From the NCBI GenBank assembly GCA_002718995.2, contig PBGL02000010.1, positions 44,948 through 108,947 of the forward strand: a stretch of DNA of 64,000 nucleotides, read 5' to 3'. Positions within the stretch are counted from its first letter, which is position 1; every line of letters starts with the position of its first letter. Made by a program: the position numbers and the translations under genes. The stretch comes from Methanobacteriota archaeon (lineage in GTDB: Archaea; Thermoplasmatota; Poseidoniia; Poseidoniales; Thalassarchaeaceae). Under the pieces are notes generated by a model. The model was not told the DNA's origin. It did no database searches and saw only the letters and a program-made list of their open reading frames with translations. Below, in pieces: positions 9,367-18,900 of this stretch.

Positions 9367-10800
9367 TCACTCAATTCTCCAAGTTGGACCATCGGCTCCG
9401 TCTTCGACAATCACGCCCATGGAGATTAGCTCGTCCCTTATCTCATCGGCCCTTGACCAGTTCTTTGACTCCCTCGCGGACTCCCTCGCTTCTAGGAGAG
9501 CCTCGACTTGCGAGGATATTGCTGAGCGCGCTTCTGCCTCAGAGTTGCTCATGGATAATGCCTCTTCTTTGGATGGCAAAATTCCCAAGACTTCACCCGC
9601 GAACTCGGCAAGCCATCCAGTGGCAGCAGAAATGCTGGATTTATCCGAATTAGAATCAATCATTTGCCTCAGTAATTTGACGACGGACTGCACCTCCACC
9701 AGTGCCACACGGGTATTGAAATCGTCATTCATTCCCAAAGAGAACCTCTCGTTGGCTTCGGATAATTCCACGTTCTGTGACCAATCGCCGATGCCTGCCA
9801 TAGTAAGGCCATCGGAATAGGCCCTGAGCAGCCTTCCATGATTCAACCTGGAGTCGTCAATCATCACCGAATTGAAATCCACCGGCTGACGATATGGCGC
9901 ATTTATCAGAGTATAACGTAGAACTAGTGGATCGATGCTCTCCAAAGCGTCTCTGACTGTCCAAAAATTTCCCTCTGACTTACTCATCTTCTCCCCATCA
10001 ACGTTAATCATCCCATTGTGAATCCAGTACTGGACAACTGGATCGTGCCCCAAACAGCATTCTGATTGGAAAATCTCTGCTTCGTGATGAGGGAACATCA
10101 AGTCCGAGCCTCCTCCGTGGATATCGAATCTCTCTCCGAGATGTTTTAGGGACATTGCGGAGCACTCGATGTGCCAACCGGGCCGTCCTGGGCCCCATGG
10201 ACTCTCCCATATGGGCTCCCCCTCCTTGGCTGACTTCCATAGTGCGAAGTCCCTATGATCTCTCTTTCCTGATCCTGTTTCGTCGACCCTTCCGCCAGCT
10301 CCCTCCCTTACCATCTCCAAGGTCTGCCCGGTCAATTGGCCGTATTTTTCAGGTGCTGTATCGATTTCGAAGTAGACTCCATCTTTGGCGACATAGGCAA
10401 AACCCTTGTCGATCAGATTAGTTATCATCTCTTGAATTTCGGGAATTGTCTCTGTGACTCGGGGGTAGGCATCTGCTCTGGTTACGTTCAGGGCATCCAT
10501 CACCTCAAAGTAGTCGTCTATATTCCTATTTGCGACTTCTAGGAAATCCACTCCCTCCTCTGAAGAGACTGCAATTATCTTATCATCGATATCGGTGAAG
10601 TTAGCAATATAATTGACTTTTAGGCCGCTCTTACGCAGCCACCTAACAATTATGTCGAATGCTACTGCCTGTCTAGCATGCCCTATGTGACTGGGGGAGT
10701 AGGGGGTTATCCCACAAGCATAGATTCCAATTTGCCCTTCCACTAGGGGGATAAGCTCACGCTTGGTACGTGAACGAGTGTCGTATACCCTTAGCGCCAT
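9367..10800 (-). CDS. cysS: Cysteinyl-tRNA synthetase
   Basis: Charges tRNA-Cys. Class I motifs are clear: YACGITPYSPSHIGHARQ (zinc cysteine plus HIGH), FTDIDDKI, the zinc-site region WHIECSAMS and HHEAEIFQSE, and KMSKSEGNFWTVRDAL. Length 477 is standard. It closes a minus-strand group that begins with the Fe-S oxidoreductase at 13965, lying 27 bases after the peptidase C26 gene. It ends five bases from the end of the convergent amidohydrolase gene. Confidence 0.96.
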   Translation of the reverse strand: MALRVYDTRSRTKRELIPLVEGQIGIYACGITPYSPSHIGHARQAVAFDIIVRWLRKSGLKVNYIANFTDIDDKIIAVSSEEGVDFLEVANRNIDDYFEVMDALNVTRADAYPRVTETIPEIQEMITNLIDKGFAYVAKDGVYFEIDTAPEKYGQLTGQTLEMVREGAGGRVDETGSGKRDHRDFALWKSAKEGEPIWESPWGPGRPGWHIECSAMSLKHLGERFDIHGGGSDLMFPHHEAEIFQSECCLGHDPVVQYWIHNGMINVDGEKMSKSEGNFWTVRDALESIDPLVLRYTLINAPYRQPVDFNSVMIDDSRLNHGRLLRAYSDGLTMAGIGDWSQNVELSEANERFSLGMNDDFNTRVALVEVQSVVKLLRQMIDSNSDKSSISAATGWLAEFAGEVLGILPSKEEALSMSNSEAEARSAISSQVEALLEARESARESKNWSRADEIRDELISMGVIVEDGADGPTWRIE

Positions 10801-10827
10801 CGACCTCTCTGCTAGGCTTATCCGTCA

Positions 10828-11517
10828 TCAACCTCTCGCTGCTTTAACCAATGCAGCGAACAGTAAGTCATGTCCCTTGCGTTCAGGGTGCCACTGAACT
10901 CCTAAGCAGAATTTCTTATCCTTCCTCTCAACTGCTTCGATTAATCCGTCATGTTCAGCAATAGCGGAAACGTTGAGAGAACCTGGATCAGCGACGCCCT
11001 GATGGTGCGTCGAGTTCACAAAGAATGAAGTTCCCATTAGTTCGGCTAGAATCGAATCTTTCTCAACAATAACTCCGTGATCCGTAGATTCGCCGTCATA
11101 CCCGCCATGGCCCTCATGGCCGGGGGTGTCGTCGAGATGCTGGTGTAGTGAGCCGCCGTGAGCTATGCTAAGTATCTGCATGCCCCTGCATACCCCTAAA
11201 AGTGGCATGTCCATTTCCAAGGCAGAAGAAATTAGTCCGATCTCAGTTTCATCCTGATCGGGATAGAACTCCTTGGTCATTGGCCCGGGAGTCTGCCCAT
11301 ACAGAGTAGGGGAAACATCCGGACCTCCGGAAATGATTAGTCCGTCGATGCTTTTCAGAAGGTTTGTCATGTCCCCTGCAGGGGGGATGATCAGTGGGAT
11401 TCCCCCTGCCTCGTCTATCATTGAAACGTATGCCGAGGGCAAAATTGCCGCGTGCCTCTGCCAGTTCCCATACTGGGTGTCGCGCATGAAGCATGTGATG
11501 CCTATTACTGGACGCAC
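10828..11517 (-). CDS. Peptidase C26 / gamma-glutamyl-GABA hydrolase-like amidotransferase
   Basis: A class I glutamine-amidotransferase fold used as a hydrolase. Visible motifs are PVIGIT at the N-terminus, IISGGPDVSPTLYG, the nucleophile elbow LLGVCRGMQ (Cys110) and the catalytic histidine in VQWHPER near the C-terminus. These match the PuuD/C26 family, which removes gamma-glutamyl groups from amines or folates. The substrate here is not determined by the sequence. The gene's start is directly after the stop of the small membrane protein gene (11518), so translation is probably coupled. Confidence 0.85.
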   Translation of the reverse strand: MRPVIGITCFMRDTQYGNWQRHAAILPSAYVSMIDEAGGIPLIIPPAGDMTNLLKSIDGLIISGGPDVSPTLYGQTPGPMTKEFYPDQDETEIGLISSALEMDMPLLGVCRGMQILSIAHGGSLHQHLDDTPGHEGHGGYDGESTDHGVIVEKDSILAELMGTSFFVNSTHHQGVADPGSLNVSAIAEHDGLIEAVERKDKKFCLGVQWHPERKGHDLLFAALVKAARG

Positions 11518-11919
11518 TCAAACACCTGATGATTCTCTGAGTTTCCTAGCATGTCTGAATGACATGATTCCTGCAGTCATGAAGATGGACCCCAATACCA
11601 CTAGGATCAGATGGGACCCTATTGCCAGGTTGGACTTGCCTCCAACATCGATGAGACCTTGTGCGCCACCGGCAACCATGAGCAGCGCGAAACACATCGC
11701 CGCGTGCATGTAATGATGCCTGTTAGCCTCATTTCTCTCGGATAAAATTCCGAGAAGGAGAAGGGGGGCGCCCATAAATGCGGGTATCATTGCGGTTACG
11801 GAAGGTGGATCAGCGCTCTGCATGAAGTAAGCGACTAAGCCCCAGATAACCAGGATTCCGCCAGCAACCTTTGCCAGATTAGGTATTGTCAAGCCAGAGA
11901 AAGTAAACGTGTCTTCCAT
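11518..11919 (-). CDS. Four-helix membrane protein of unknown function
   Basis: A 133-residue protein with four hydrophobic stretches: about residues 17-33, 42-58, 70-88 and 98-116. It has no motif I recognise. A short His-rich loop (RHHYMHAA) precedes the third helix. It sits between the FadF-like oxidoreductase (39 bases upstream) and the C26 peptidase gene (abutting), all on the minus strand, so it is likely in the same transcript. ATG at 11919. Confidence 0.65.
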   Translation of the reverse strand: MEDTFTFSGLTIPNLAKVAGGILVIWGLVAYFMQSADPPSVTAMIPAFMGAPLLLLGILSERNEANRHHYMHAAMCFALLMVAGGAQGLIDVGGKSNLAIGSHLILVVLGSIFMTAGIMSFRHARKLRESSGV

Positions 11920-11958
11920 GTCCTTGGCTGGATGTTACTGCTTATGACACTCACTATT

Positions 11959-13965
11959 CTATGCTGTCGAATCGGCACTGGCATTCTCGTGAATTTCCTG
12001 ATCCCTAGCAACTATTTGCTCCCATAGTAATTCTGCAACGTCAAGGACCTCCATCTCAGCACCAACTGCGTCCAGCCCATCCTTCACCATAACAGAGCAG
12101 AAGGGGCATCCGACGGCAACGGTATCGCAACCGGTCTCTGCCAACTCTGCGGCCCTGATCTCATTGACCCTCTTGTCAGCGTCTTCCTCCATCCACATCT
12201 GAGCGCCTCCTGCACCGCAGCAAAACGAGGACTTGCCGTGCCTCTCGGGCTCAGCGTCGACCCCCCCTATTACCGATCTGGGCTCTTCGACAACGCCTCC
12301 CATCCTACCCAAATAGCAAGGATCGTGGAAGGTTACGCTTCGACCATTCTTCTTGGCATCTGGGAGTTTTCCCTCTTCCTGGAGCTTGGCGAGGATTTCA
12401 GAATGGTGGAATACCTCCAGTTCGTCTCCTCCGAAGTCCCCATACTCCTTTCCTAGGGTGTGGAAGCAATGCGGGCATGAAGCGACTATCCTCTTGACAC
12501 CTAGCTCTTGGAATGTCATCATGTTAGTCTCGGCAAGCATTTGGAACAGATATTCGTTGCCGGCTCTGCGGGCAGGGTCACCGGAGCACCCTTCTTGCAT
12601 ACCGAGGATGCCGACATCCAAGCCTGCCTCCTTCAGAAGTGAAATTGTAGATCTTGCGACTTTCTGGTTCCTTTCATCAAAGCTTCCTGCGCAACCCACG
12701 AAGTAGATGTACTCAGCAGGCTCGCCGACCTTGACATCCAGATCCGCAGCCCAGTCAGCCCTCTCGTGAGCCCCGAATCCATATGGATTGGATGCAGATT
12801 CTATATTCCCCATTGCAGTGTTCAAGACCTCTGGATATTCCATGGTCTCCATCATAGCGTTTCTTCTCAGATCTGTTAGTTTGGGGACGTGCTCAATGTA
12901 TAGCGGGCAAACATCGACACATGCATTGCAAGTCGTGCATGCCCATACAGCATCCTCGGAAATCCTAGTCATCATCGTCTCGGAAGGCTCCCCTCCGGAG
13001 AGGAGTATTGGAGCGTGCTCGTTAGCATAGTCCCTGACATCGTGAATAACTTGCATGGGGTTCAGGGACTTTCCTGAGGCATATGCTGGACATACATCCT
13101 GACACCTAGCACAGGAAGTGCATGACCAGCCGTCTATGAGCTGCCTCCATGTGTACTGAGTGTAGGAGCTAACACCGAATGAGTCTATATCCAAATCTTC
13201 CAAGGGGACTGCCTTTCCATCCTCTCCAACTGCCAGAGGCCTCATCTTTCCGGGAGGCTCGATATCGTGGAAGAAGACGTTTGGGACTGCCATAACCAAG
13301 TGCATGTGTTTGGAGACGGGAATTAGGAAGAGGAACACGGAAATGGCAACCATATGAGCCCAATAGGCGGCGATTACAGTTCCCTCGGAAAGATCCATCT
13401 CGGCAAACATGTGACCGAACGGCTCCCAGAATGGGGAAGGACCCTCATAAGACTCGACCACGAATGAGGTAGTAGTAATTGTCAATATTAGTAGTAGGAT
13501 TACATTCCCTTCAAGTTGGGACTTTCCCTTCAACTTCTCTGGAGTGAAGACTACCCTCCGAATAAGGGCGGCGGAACAACCGATTAGGGCCATAGTATAG
13601 CCGAGTTCCACCATTCCATTCCATGGCCCATTTAGGACGCTTGGCAAGACATGCTCTGAGAATGCATTTGCCGTTGCCAGGTCGAACATATCGGAAGCCA
13701 GCATCAAGAAGCCCCAGAACATCAGAACGTGCATAGTTCCGGCTACTCTGTCCCTCAGGACTTTCTTCTGGCCTAGCCAACCCGAGAGGAAGACCCCTAT
13801 TCTTGTACCCCATGAGTCGAATCTATCATCCGAGGAGCCTATCATAACTAGTCGTACTGCCTTCTGAACTTGGTATGTGAAGAAGCCAATGGAAATAGTG
13901 CCGAGAATAGCAAGAAGTTGCCAACCCTCGAAGGGGCCGTATGATTGTAGAAGAGGATGTTCCAT
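11959..13965 (-). CDS. Membrane Fe-S oxidoreductase, FadF/HdrD-like
   Basis: An N-terminal membrane domain with five or so helices (nitrate-reductase-gamma-like, with conserved histidines for haem) is followed by two 4Fe-4S motifs, CTSCARCQDVC and CTTCNACVDVC, and then CCG domains (CAGSFDE, ASCPHCFHT, DPCYLGR, SFCCGAGGAQMW, GCPFC). This architecture is that of FadF-type proteins, thought to pass electrons from electron-transfer flavoprotein to membrane quinone during acyl-CoA oxidation; an acyl-CoA dehydrogenase lies at 40924. The ATG at 13965 is preferred over a GTG at 13980. No ETF genes are in the window. Confidence 0.85.
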   Translation of the reverse strand: MEHPLLQSYGPFEGWQLLAILGTISIGFFTYQVQKAVRLVMIGSSDDRFDSWGTRIGVFLSGWLGQKKVLRDRVAGTMHVLMFWGFLMLASDMFDLATANAFSEHVLPSVLNGPWNGMVELGYTMALIGCSAALIRRVVFTPEKLKGKSQLEGNVILLLILTITTTSFVVESYEGPSPFWEPFGHMFAEMDLSEGTVIAAYWAHMVAISVFLFLIPVSKHMHLVMAVPNVFFHDIEPPGKMRPLAVGEDGKAVPLEDLDIDSFGVSSYTQYTWRQLIDGWSCTSCARCQDVCPAYASGKSLNPMQVIHDVRDYANEHAPILLSGGEPSETMMTRISEDAVWACTTCNACVDVCPLYIEHVPKLTDLRRNAMMETMEYPEVLNTAMGNIESASNPYGFGAHERADWAADLDVKVGEPAEYIYFVGCAGSFDERNQKVARSTISLLKEAGLDVGILGMQEGCSGDPARRAGNEYLFQMLAETNMMTFQELGVKRIVASCPHCFHTLGKEYGDFGGDELEVFHHSEILAKLQEEGKLPDAKKNGRSVTFHDPCYLGRMGGVVEEPRSVIGGVDAEPERHGKSSFCCGAGGAQMWMEEDADKRVNEIRAAELAETGCDTVAVGCPFCSVMVKDGLDAVGAEMEVLDVAELLWEQIVARDQEIHENASADSTA

Positions 13966-14128
13966 CTGAAAACCTCGCACCGTTCTATCTCTAGCCTAAG
14001 GAGTGTCGGCATGTTGTTGAAGCAGGTGCAATAATTAAAGCAACAGGTAATAATTACTACACCGAGTTAATTGTAACCGAGTGTTTTCAGAACCCAACCC
14101 TAATTTCCCGAAGTCCGTAGCAGGGGGC
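13966..14128. promoter_or_regulatory. Divergent intergenic region between fadF-like and mevalonate kinase genes
   Basis: 163 bases, with an AT-rich core around 14029-14075 (ATAATTAAAG, TAATAATTAC, GTTAATTGTAA) that could hold TATA elements for both directions. I cannot assign either box with confidence. Confidence 0.35.
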
Positions 14129-15100
14129 ATGGCGCGTGCGTTCGCTCCGGGAAAATGTATTCTCTTCGGGGAGCATGCTGTAGTCTATGGGCACCCCGCT
14201 GTTGCAGTGGCTATAGACGCTGGAGTGGAGGTTTCGATCAAGGATTCGACCAAGTGGATGATCGAAGGTATGGATTTTGACCCCAGCCGTCACCCTCACA
14301 TCACGCATATCCTAAGGGACGTTCTCAATTACAATGGAGCGCCACTGGAAATTGACGTCAAGAGTGGTTTGTTCTCTGCTGCAGGACTTGGTTCATCTGC
14401 AGCGATTTCGAATGCAATGGGGGCGGCGTTGCAATTCCATATTGAACCTGGGAAAGACCTCGACAAGATAGGTCTTGCTAGGATGGGGCACTCTGCTGAA
14501 GCAAATGCGCAGAAAGGTAGGGCAAGTCCGACTGATACAGCTACCAGCGCCCTGGGGGGGTGCGTGGTAGTTTCGGGAGAATTGGTCGATGGGACTACGC
14601 ACATTTTTGATGCTACACTTGACACCCCCGAGGGAGAGAGGTCTTGGTCAATTAGCAGAACTACAATTCCGGATGGATTAGACGCCTGGATCGTTCTAGG
14701 GTTCACTGGCATAGGATCTCCCACCGGAAGGATGGTGGCGGGTGTTGCGAGCCTTCTTGAGGAGGACCCATCAAAGGAGATGGAGATGGAGGCTATTGGA
14801 AAAATTACTCATGCCGGATTGGCGGCACTTTCTGCTGGAAACCTTGAGGGGGTCGGTATTGCAATGAACGCATGCCATGAGAGGCTTAGGTCACTACAGG
14901 TCAGTAGCCCTGAACTGGAGCATCTAATCAATGCGGCCAGGCCACATTCCCTTGGAGTCAAGCTAACTGGTGCAGGAGGCGGAGGATGTATGGTTGCTCT
15001 GACTAGGGATCCACGTAGAGTCGCTGAGGAAATCGAGATTGCTGGTGGCAAACCCCTGATTTCCAAACTAGGTGCAGAAGGCGCAAGAGTTCTCTCTTGA
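14129..15100 (+). CDS. mvk: Mevalonate kinase
   Basis: Phosphorylates mevalonate in the pathway to archaeal isoprenoid lipids. GHMP kinase motifs are present: FAPGKCILFGEHAVVYGHPA at the N-terminus, the ATP loop GLGSSAAISNA, the kinase block KGRASPTDTATSALGG, and the C-terminal KLTGAGGGGCM. The 323-residue length is normal. ATG at 14129 is better than the GTG at 14081, which would add 16 residues unlike the family. It lies upstream of the TBP gene, but that gene has its own promoter. Confidence 0.93.
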   Translation: MARAFAPGKCILFGEHAVVYGHPAVAVAIDAGVEVSIKDSTKWMIEGMDFDPSRHPHITHILRDVLNYNGAPLEIDVKSGLFSAAGLGSSAAISNAMGAALQFHIEPGKDLDKIGLARMGHSAEANAQKGRASPTDTATSALGGCVVVSGELVDGTTHIFDATLDTPEGERSWSISRTTIPDGLDAWIVLGFTGIGSPTGRMVAGVASLLEEDPSKEMEMEAIGKITHAGLAALSAGNLEGVGIAMNACHERLRSLQVSSPELEHLINAARPHSLGVKLTGAGGGGCMVALTRDPRRVAEEIEIAGGKPLISKLGAEGARVLS

Positions 15101-15144
15101 AGTCATATAACGGAACAAATGGTAGTTCGATGGCACAACTATCT

Positions 15145-15156
15145 TTTATAAGTAGA
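15145..15156 (+). promoter_or_regulatory. TATA box of the TBP gene (leaderless transcript)
   Basis: TTTTATAAGTAG lies with its TATA core about 25 bases before the ATG at 15173. At the usual archaeal TATA-to-start spacing, transcription would begin at or next to the start codon, and no ribosome-binding site is visible, so the mRNA is probably leaderless. The same TTATAAGTAG occurs upstream of hppA. Confidence 0.65.
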
Positions 15157-15172
15157 ATATAGTGCGCGGCCT

Positions 15173-15904
15173 ATGCTTAGTGACGAAGAGCGTCTTACAG
15201 TTGTGAATGTCGTAGCATCGACAAGAGTTGCCGAGGAGTTGGACCTGCCAGATATTGCAATCCAGCTCAATTGCGAGTATGAGCCAGAACAGTTTCCTGG
15301 TGTGGTCTACAGAGTGGTCGACCCAAAACTCGCAATACTCATGTTTAGATCTGGCCGTGCGGTCTGTACCGGTGGCAAGAATCAAGCAAACATTGAGACA
15401 GGGATAGAGAGGATGATAGGTGACCTTAGGGCTGCTGGAATAACTACTTGGGATCTCAAAGATGTGGAAATAGAGGTTCAGAACATGGTCGCCACATACT
15501 CACTATTCTTCCCCGAGGACTACGATGGTGTCGCTAAGATGGACGATATCAATACAAAGGTCATCGATGCAGAAGGAGGGGGAATCAGGGCCGCTACTGA
15601 TGAAGAGGTAGAGGAAGAGGACGAGAGGATCAGGGGCATAAAGCAGGGAGAGCCACTAGCAGCCCTGCCCAGAAGGCTGAATCTGAACAATCTGACCTTC
15701 CACCTTCCCTTTGACAAGGTTGAGTATGAGCCAGAGCAGTTTCCCGGTCTGATATACAGACTTGATTACCCCAAGGTTGTCTGTCTGATTTTCGGAAGTG
15801 GGAAGATGGTCATCACAGGCGCTAGGCATAAGGATGAGATTCTTGAGGCGGTCCAATTTATTCAGGACGAGCTTGCAGACTTACCAGACTACAGGGCCAT
15901 GTGA
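15173..15904 (+). CDS. tbp: TATA-box-binding protein with a long insert in repeat 2
   Basis: General transcription factor that binds the TATA box with TFB. Both halves of the saddle are clear: repeat 1 VVNVVASTRVAE with YEPEQFPGVVYRV and RSGRAVCTGGK, and repeat 2 QNMVATYSL with YEPEQFPGLIYRL and GSGKMVITGA. Archaeal TBPs are usually near 180-190 residues; this one has 243. The excess is at about residues 112-168, between the first strand of repeat 2 and LNLNNLTFHL, and is acidic (EEVEEEDE). The reading frame is intact through it. Confidence 0.95.
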   Translation: MLSDEERLTVVNVVASTRVAEELDLPDIAIQLNCEYEPEQFPGVVYRVVDPKLAILMFRSGRAVCTGGKNQANIETGIERMIGDLRAAGITTWDLKDVEIEVQNMVATYSLFFPEDYDGVAKMDDINTKVIDAEGGGIRAATDEEVEEEDERIRGIKQGEPLAALPRRLNLNNLTFHLPFDKVEYEPEQFPGLIYRLDYPKVVCLIFGSGKMVITGARHKDEILEAVQFIQDELADLPDYRAM

Positions 15905-15945
15905 GCTTAGACACATTGATTTGGGCGTGTCACCCAGAGACCGTT

Positions 15946-18900
15946 ATGCGCGACGCACGGGCGATAGCAATTGGACTGGCCATTCTCCTATCTTCGCAGT
16001 ACTGCGTACTGCTGATAGATAGCGATGGAGAGGCCCTGAAGGAAGATGAAGACCCATACTTCACATCCAAGAATACGGGAATTGTTGACCTGCCTACCTG
16101 GAGGATAAATGACAGGTGGACATACAACGGCGAGTTGGACGTCAGGGACTTTATCGCGACCTCCGGAGTCAGCACTACGGTTGACTTCCTGGAGGGATCC
16201 CTAGTCAGAAACATAGATGACATCTACGTTATGACAGTGGATAACAGATCCACCCTGGTGTATGAGGCACGATCGGAGGGGACATACGAGGCCGAGGATA
16301 TTGATCTTGATGGGAATAATGGGGACCTGGTTGTTGAAATTGATACGATGGAGATAACTAGGGCGTCGGACCTTGCCACCATCAGTCAAGAAGCGACCAT
16401 AGACATAGACTTCCAGTACCAGATCCTTTGGTGGACGATTAACATAGATGTCGCTGATCTGGTAATATCGCAGACCTTCTCCCCTCCCACGGAGGGCTAT
16501 GACTTCCCCCTAAACGTAGGAGACGAATGGCATACGGACTACTATCAGGAAACGGATTACTCGGGCCAGAGCGATTACGTGGACATCCCTGCTGATGAGT
16601 CGTCCCACGAGTCGTCTAGCTGGGAAGTTGTGAGCAGGGGCGCACCTGGTGTCAGCTATGCTTCTTGTCAGCAATCATACAACATCACAAACTACGATGC
16701 CAACGGTGATCCAGTAGGATACAGATGGTTCTGCCCCTCAGTGAGGGGCGATGTTTACTCATCATTCACCCAAAGTGTCGGCTTCCTCGCAAATCACGAA
16801 TTAGTGATGTATCAAGCGGCACCTAGGGCCAAGCAAGTCTCTGTAGAGCTGGAGTTCGCCCTCTCACCACTAGACATGGAACAATCAGTATTCGCAAATG
16901 TGACTCAGAACAATCAAGACGTTTCAGGGCAATCCGTTGAGTTCAGATATGGGATAGAGGAAGACGTAAGGGCATTCACGACTGGTTCGGATGGCTCGGC
17001 AGAAATCACATTCAACTCGGGAAGCGAGTCTGATGATTCCATCGGCGGCCCCGATACTGGGAGCCATGGAGTGATCGTTTGGATACCAAATCAGAAGATT
17101 GTAGGTGCGTCTACAATAACGATAGACCCAAACACATACCCCGTTGACCTAATTGCCAGGTCAGAAGGAGTAACAGTAGAGAGGGTTAGGGACAATCAAA
17201 CTACCACTCTGGATAGCGTAGTAGGGTTCAACGCGATTCCGGGGGATATGCTGACATTCAGCATTCCTGTGCAGAATAGGGGGATAGTAAGTTCGCCCGC
17301 CACCACATTGTCGGTTTATGCCCCCGATGGGACATCGGAGGATGCCCCTGTACCCTCCCTCTCCAGCCTCGGTCAATCGAGAGTCGAGGTCGACTGGATC
17401 GTACCTCAGTCCCAAGCCATAGGTGATGTCTCACTATCATTTACTGTGGATCCGAACGAAGAGGTTTCCAATGATGGCAACAGGAGCAACAACCAGGGTT
17501 CATTCTCACTATTCATCGGCAGAGCCCCAATAGCTGGACTGAGCATGCTATCCGAGTCTCTGACTCTTGATCAGGTCAGCTTCAATGGACTTTCTTCGTA
17601 TGATCCGGATGGGGGCGATCTGTCTTGTGAATTTATTGTGCAGACCTTGGAGGGCGCCTTTGTGTCAGTGACCGAAGATGATTGCATCCATGAACACACG
17701 TGGGACGATGATGGCGTCTTCATCGTCAGACTGGTTATTACGGATGATGAAAGTGACCAGAGTTCTGACGAGTCAGTGGTGACCATCCTGAATCGTGACC
17801 CATATGTGACTGTCAAATCTGAGTATGAGTGGACACCTGTGCTTTCTCCTATTGAGTTCAATGTCGAGGACGTAGGTGACATGGATACGCAAAACCCCTC
17901 GGCGCCCGTGGATATACTCTGGAAGCAGCCTTGCGAGGAGGGGCAGGTGGGATTCTATTGTACCGTGACGCCAACTTCCGAGGGAGAATACACCGCCGAG
18001 GTCGAAGTAATGGATGACGATGGGGCCATCGTTTCTGAGACTAAGACCATAGAAGTCAGAAACATAGCCCCCTCAAATCCTAGGTCAGAAATTTGGCTTG
18101 GCGATAATCGAATGATCCCTGATAGCAGAGGAGTTTTCATCGTAAATGAGGGGGACTCGCTGAGATTTGAAGGCTGGGCTGACGATTCTGAAAATGACAT
18201 GGACACACTAGTGCACATTTGGTCACCTGATGCTGAGAATAATCCGGACATCGTAATGGAGACAACGGGCAGGAAGAGTACTATGGAGTACACCTACCAC
18301 ACCTCCGGGATGCACCTCGCGACACTACAAGTTGTCGACGATGATGGAGAAAGCACAGAGGCACTTATTGTTCCAATAGAAGTAATGAACATTGAACCGT
18401 ATATTTCGCCAATCTCTCCACCCCTTCCAGCCGCAGAAGACTCGTTGGTCGACATGCTCATTCAGGTTACCGATACAAGTGGTGACATGCTCACACTTAC
18501 CAGGTGCTTCGACCTTGATCCGCTTTCGAACAGTGACGGAGAGGGGACTTCGACGGATGACTGTGACATAGAGACTGACCACCTATCCAGATCTTGGCCC
18601 GATGCCACCACTGCGCCAGGGATGATAATTTTCCACGTCACTGATGACGATGGCGCAACTGCATCCGTGGAAATTCCGCTGGACATTAGAAATGTCAAGC
18701 CAGTTCCCAAGGCTGATTCCAGTGCATTTTTAGACGTGCAAGAGGGAGATGTGTTATTCTTCACCGCTAATGGAACAACGGACTCAGAGCACGATATGGC
18801 AAATATGCTGTACAACTGGGACATGGACACGACTGTAGACAGCGATGGTGACGGTGATCCGGAAAACGACATCGACATTCAGGGTCAGTGGATCGAGGGG

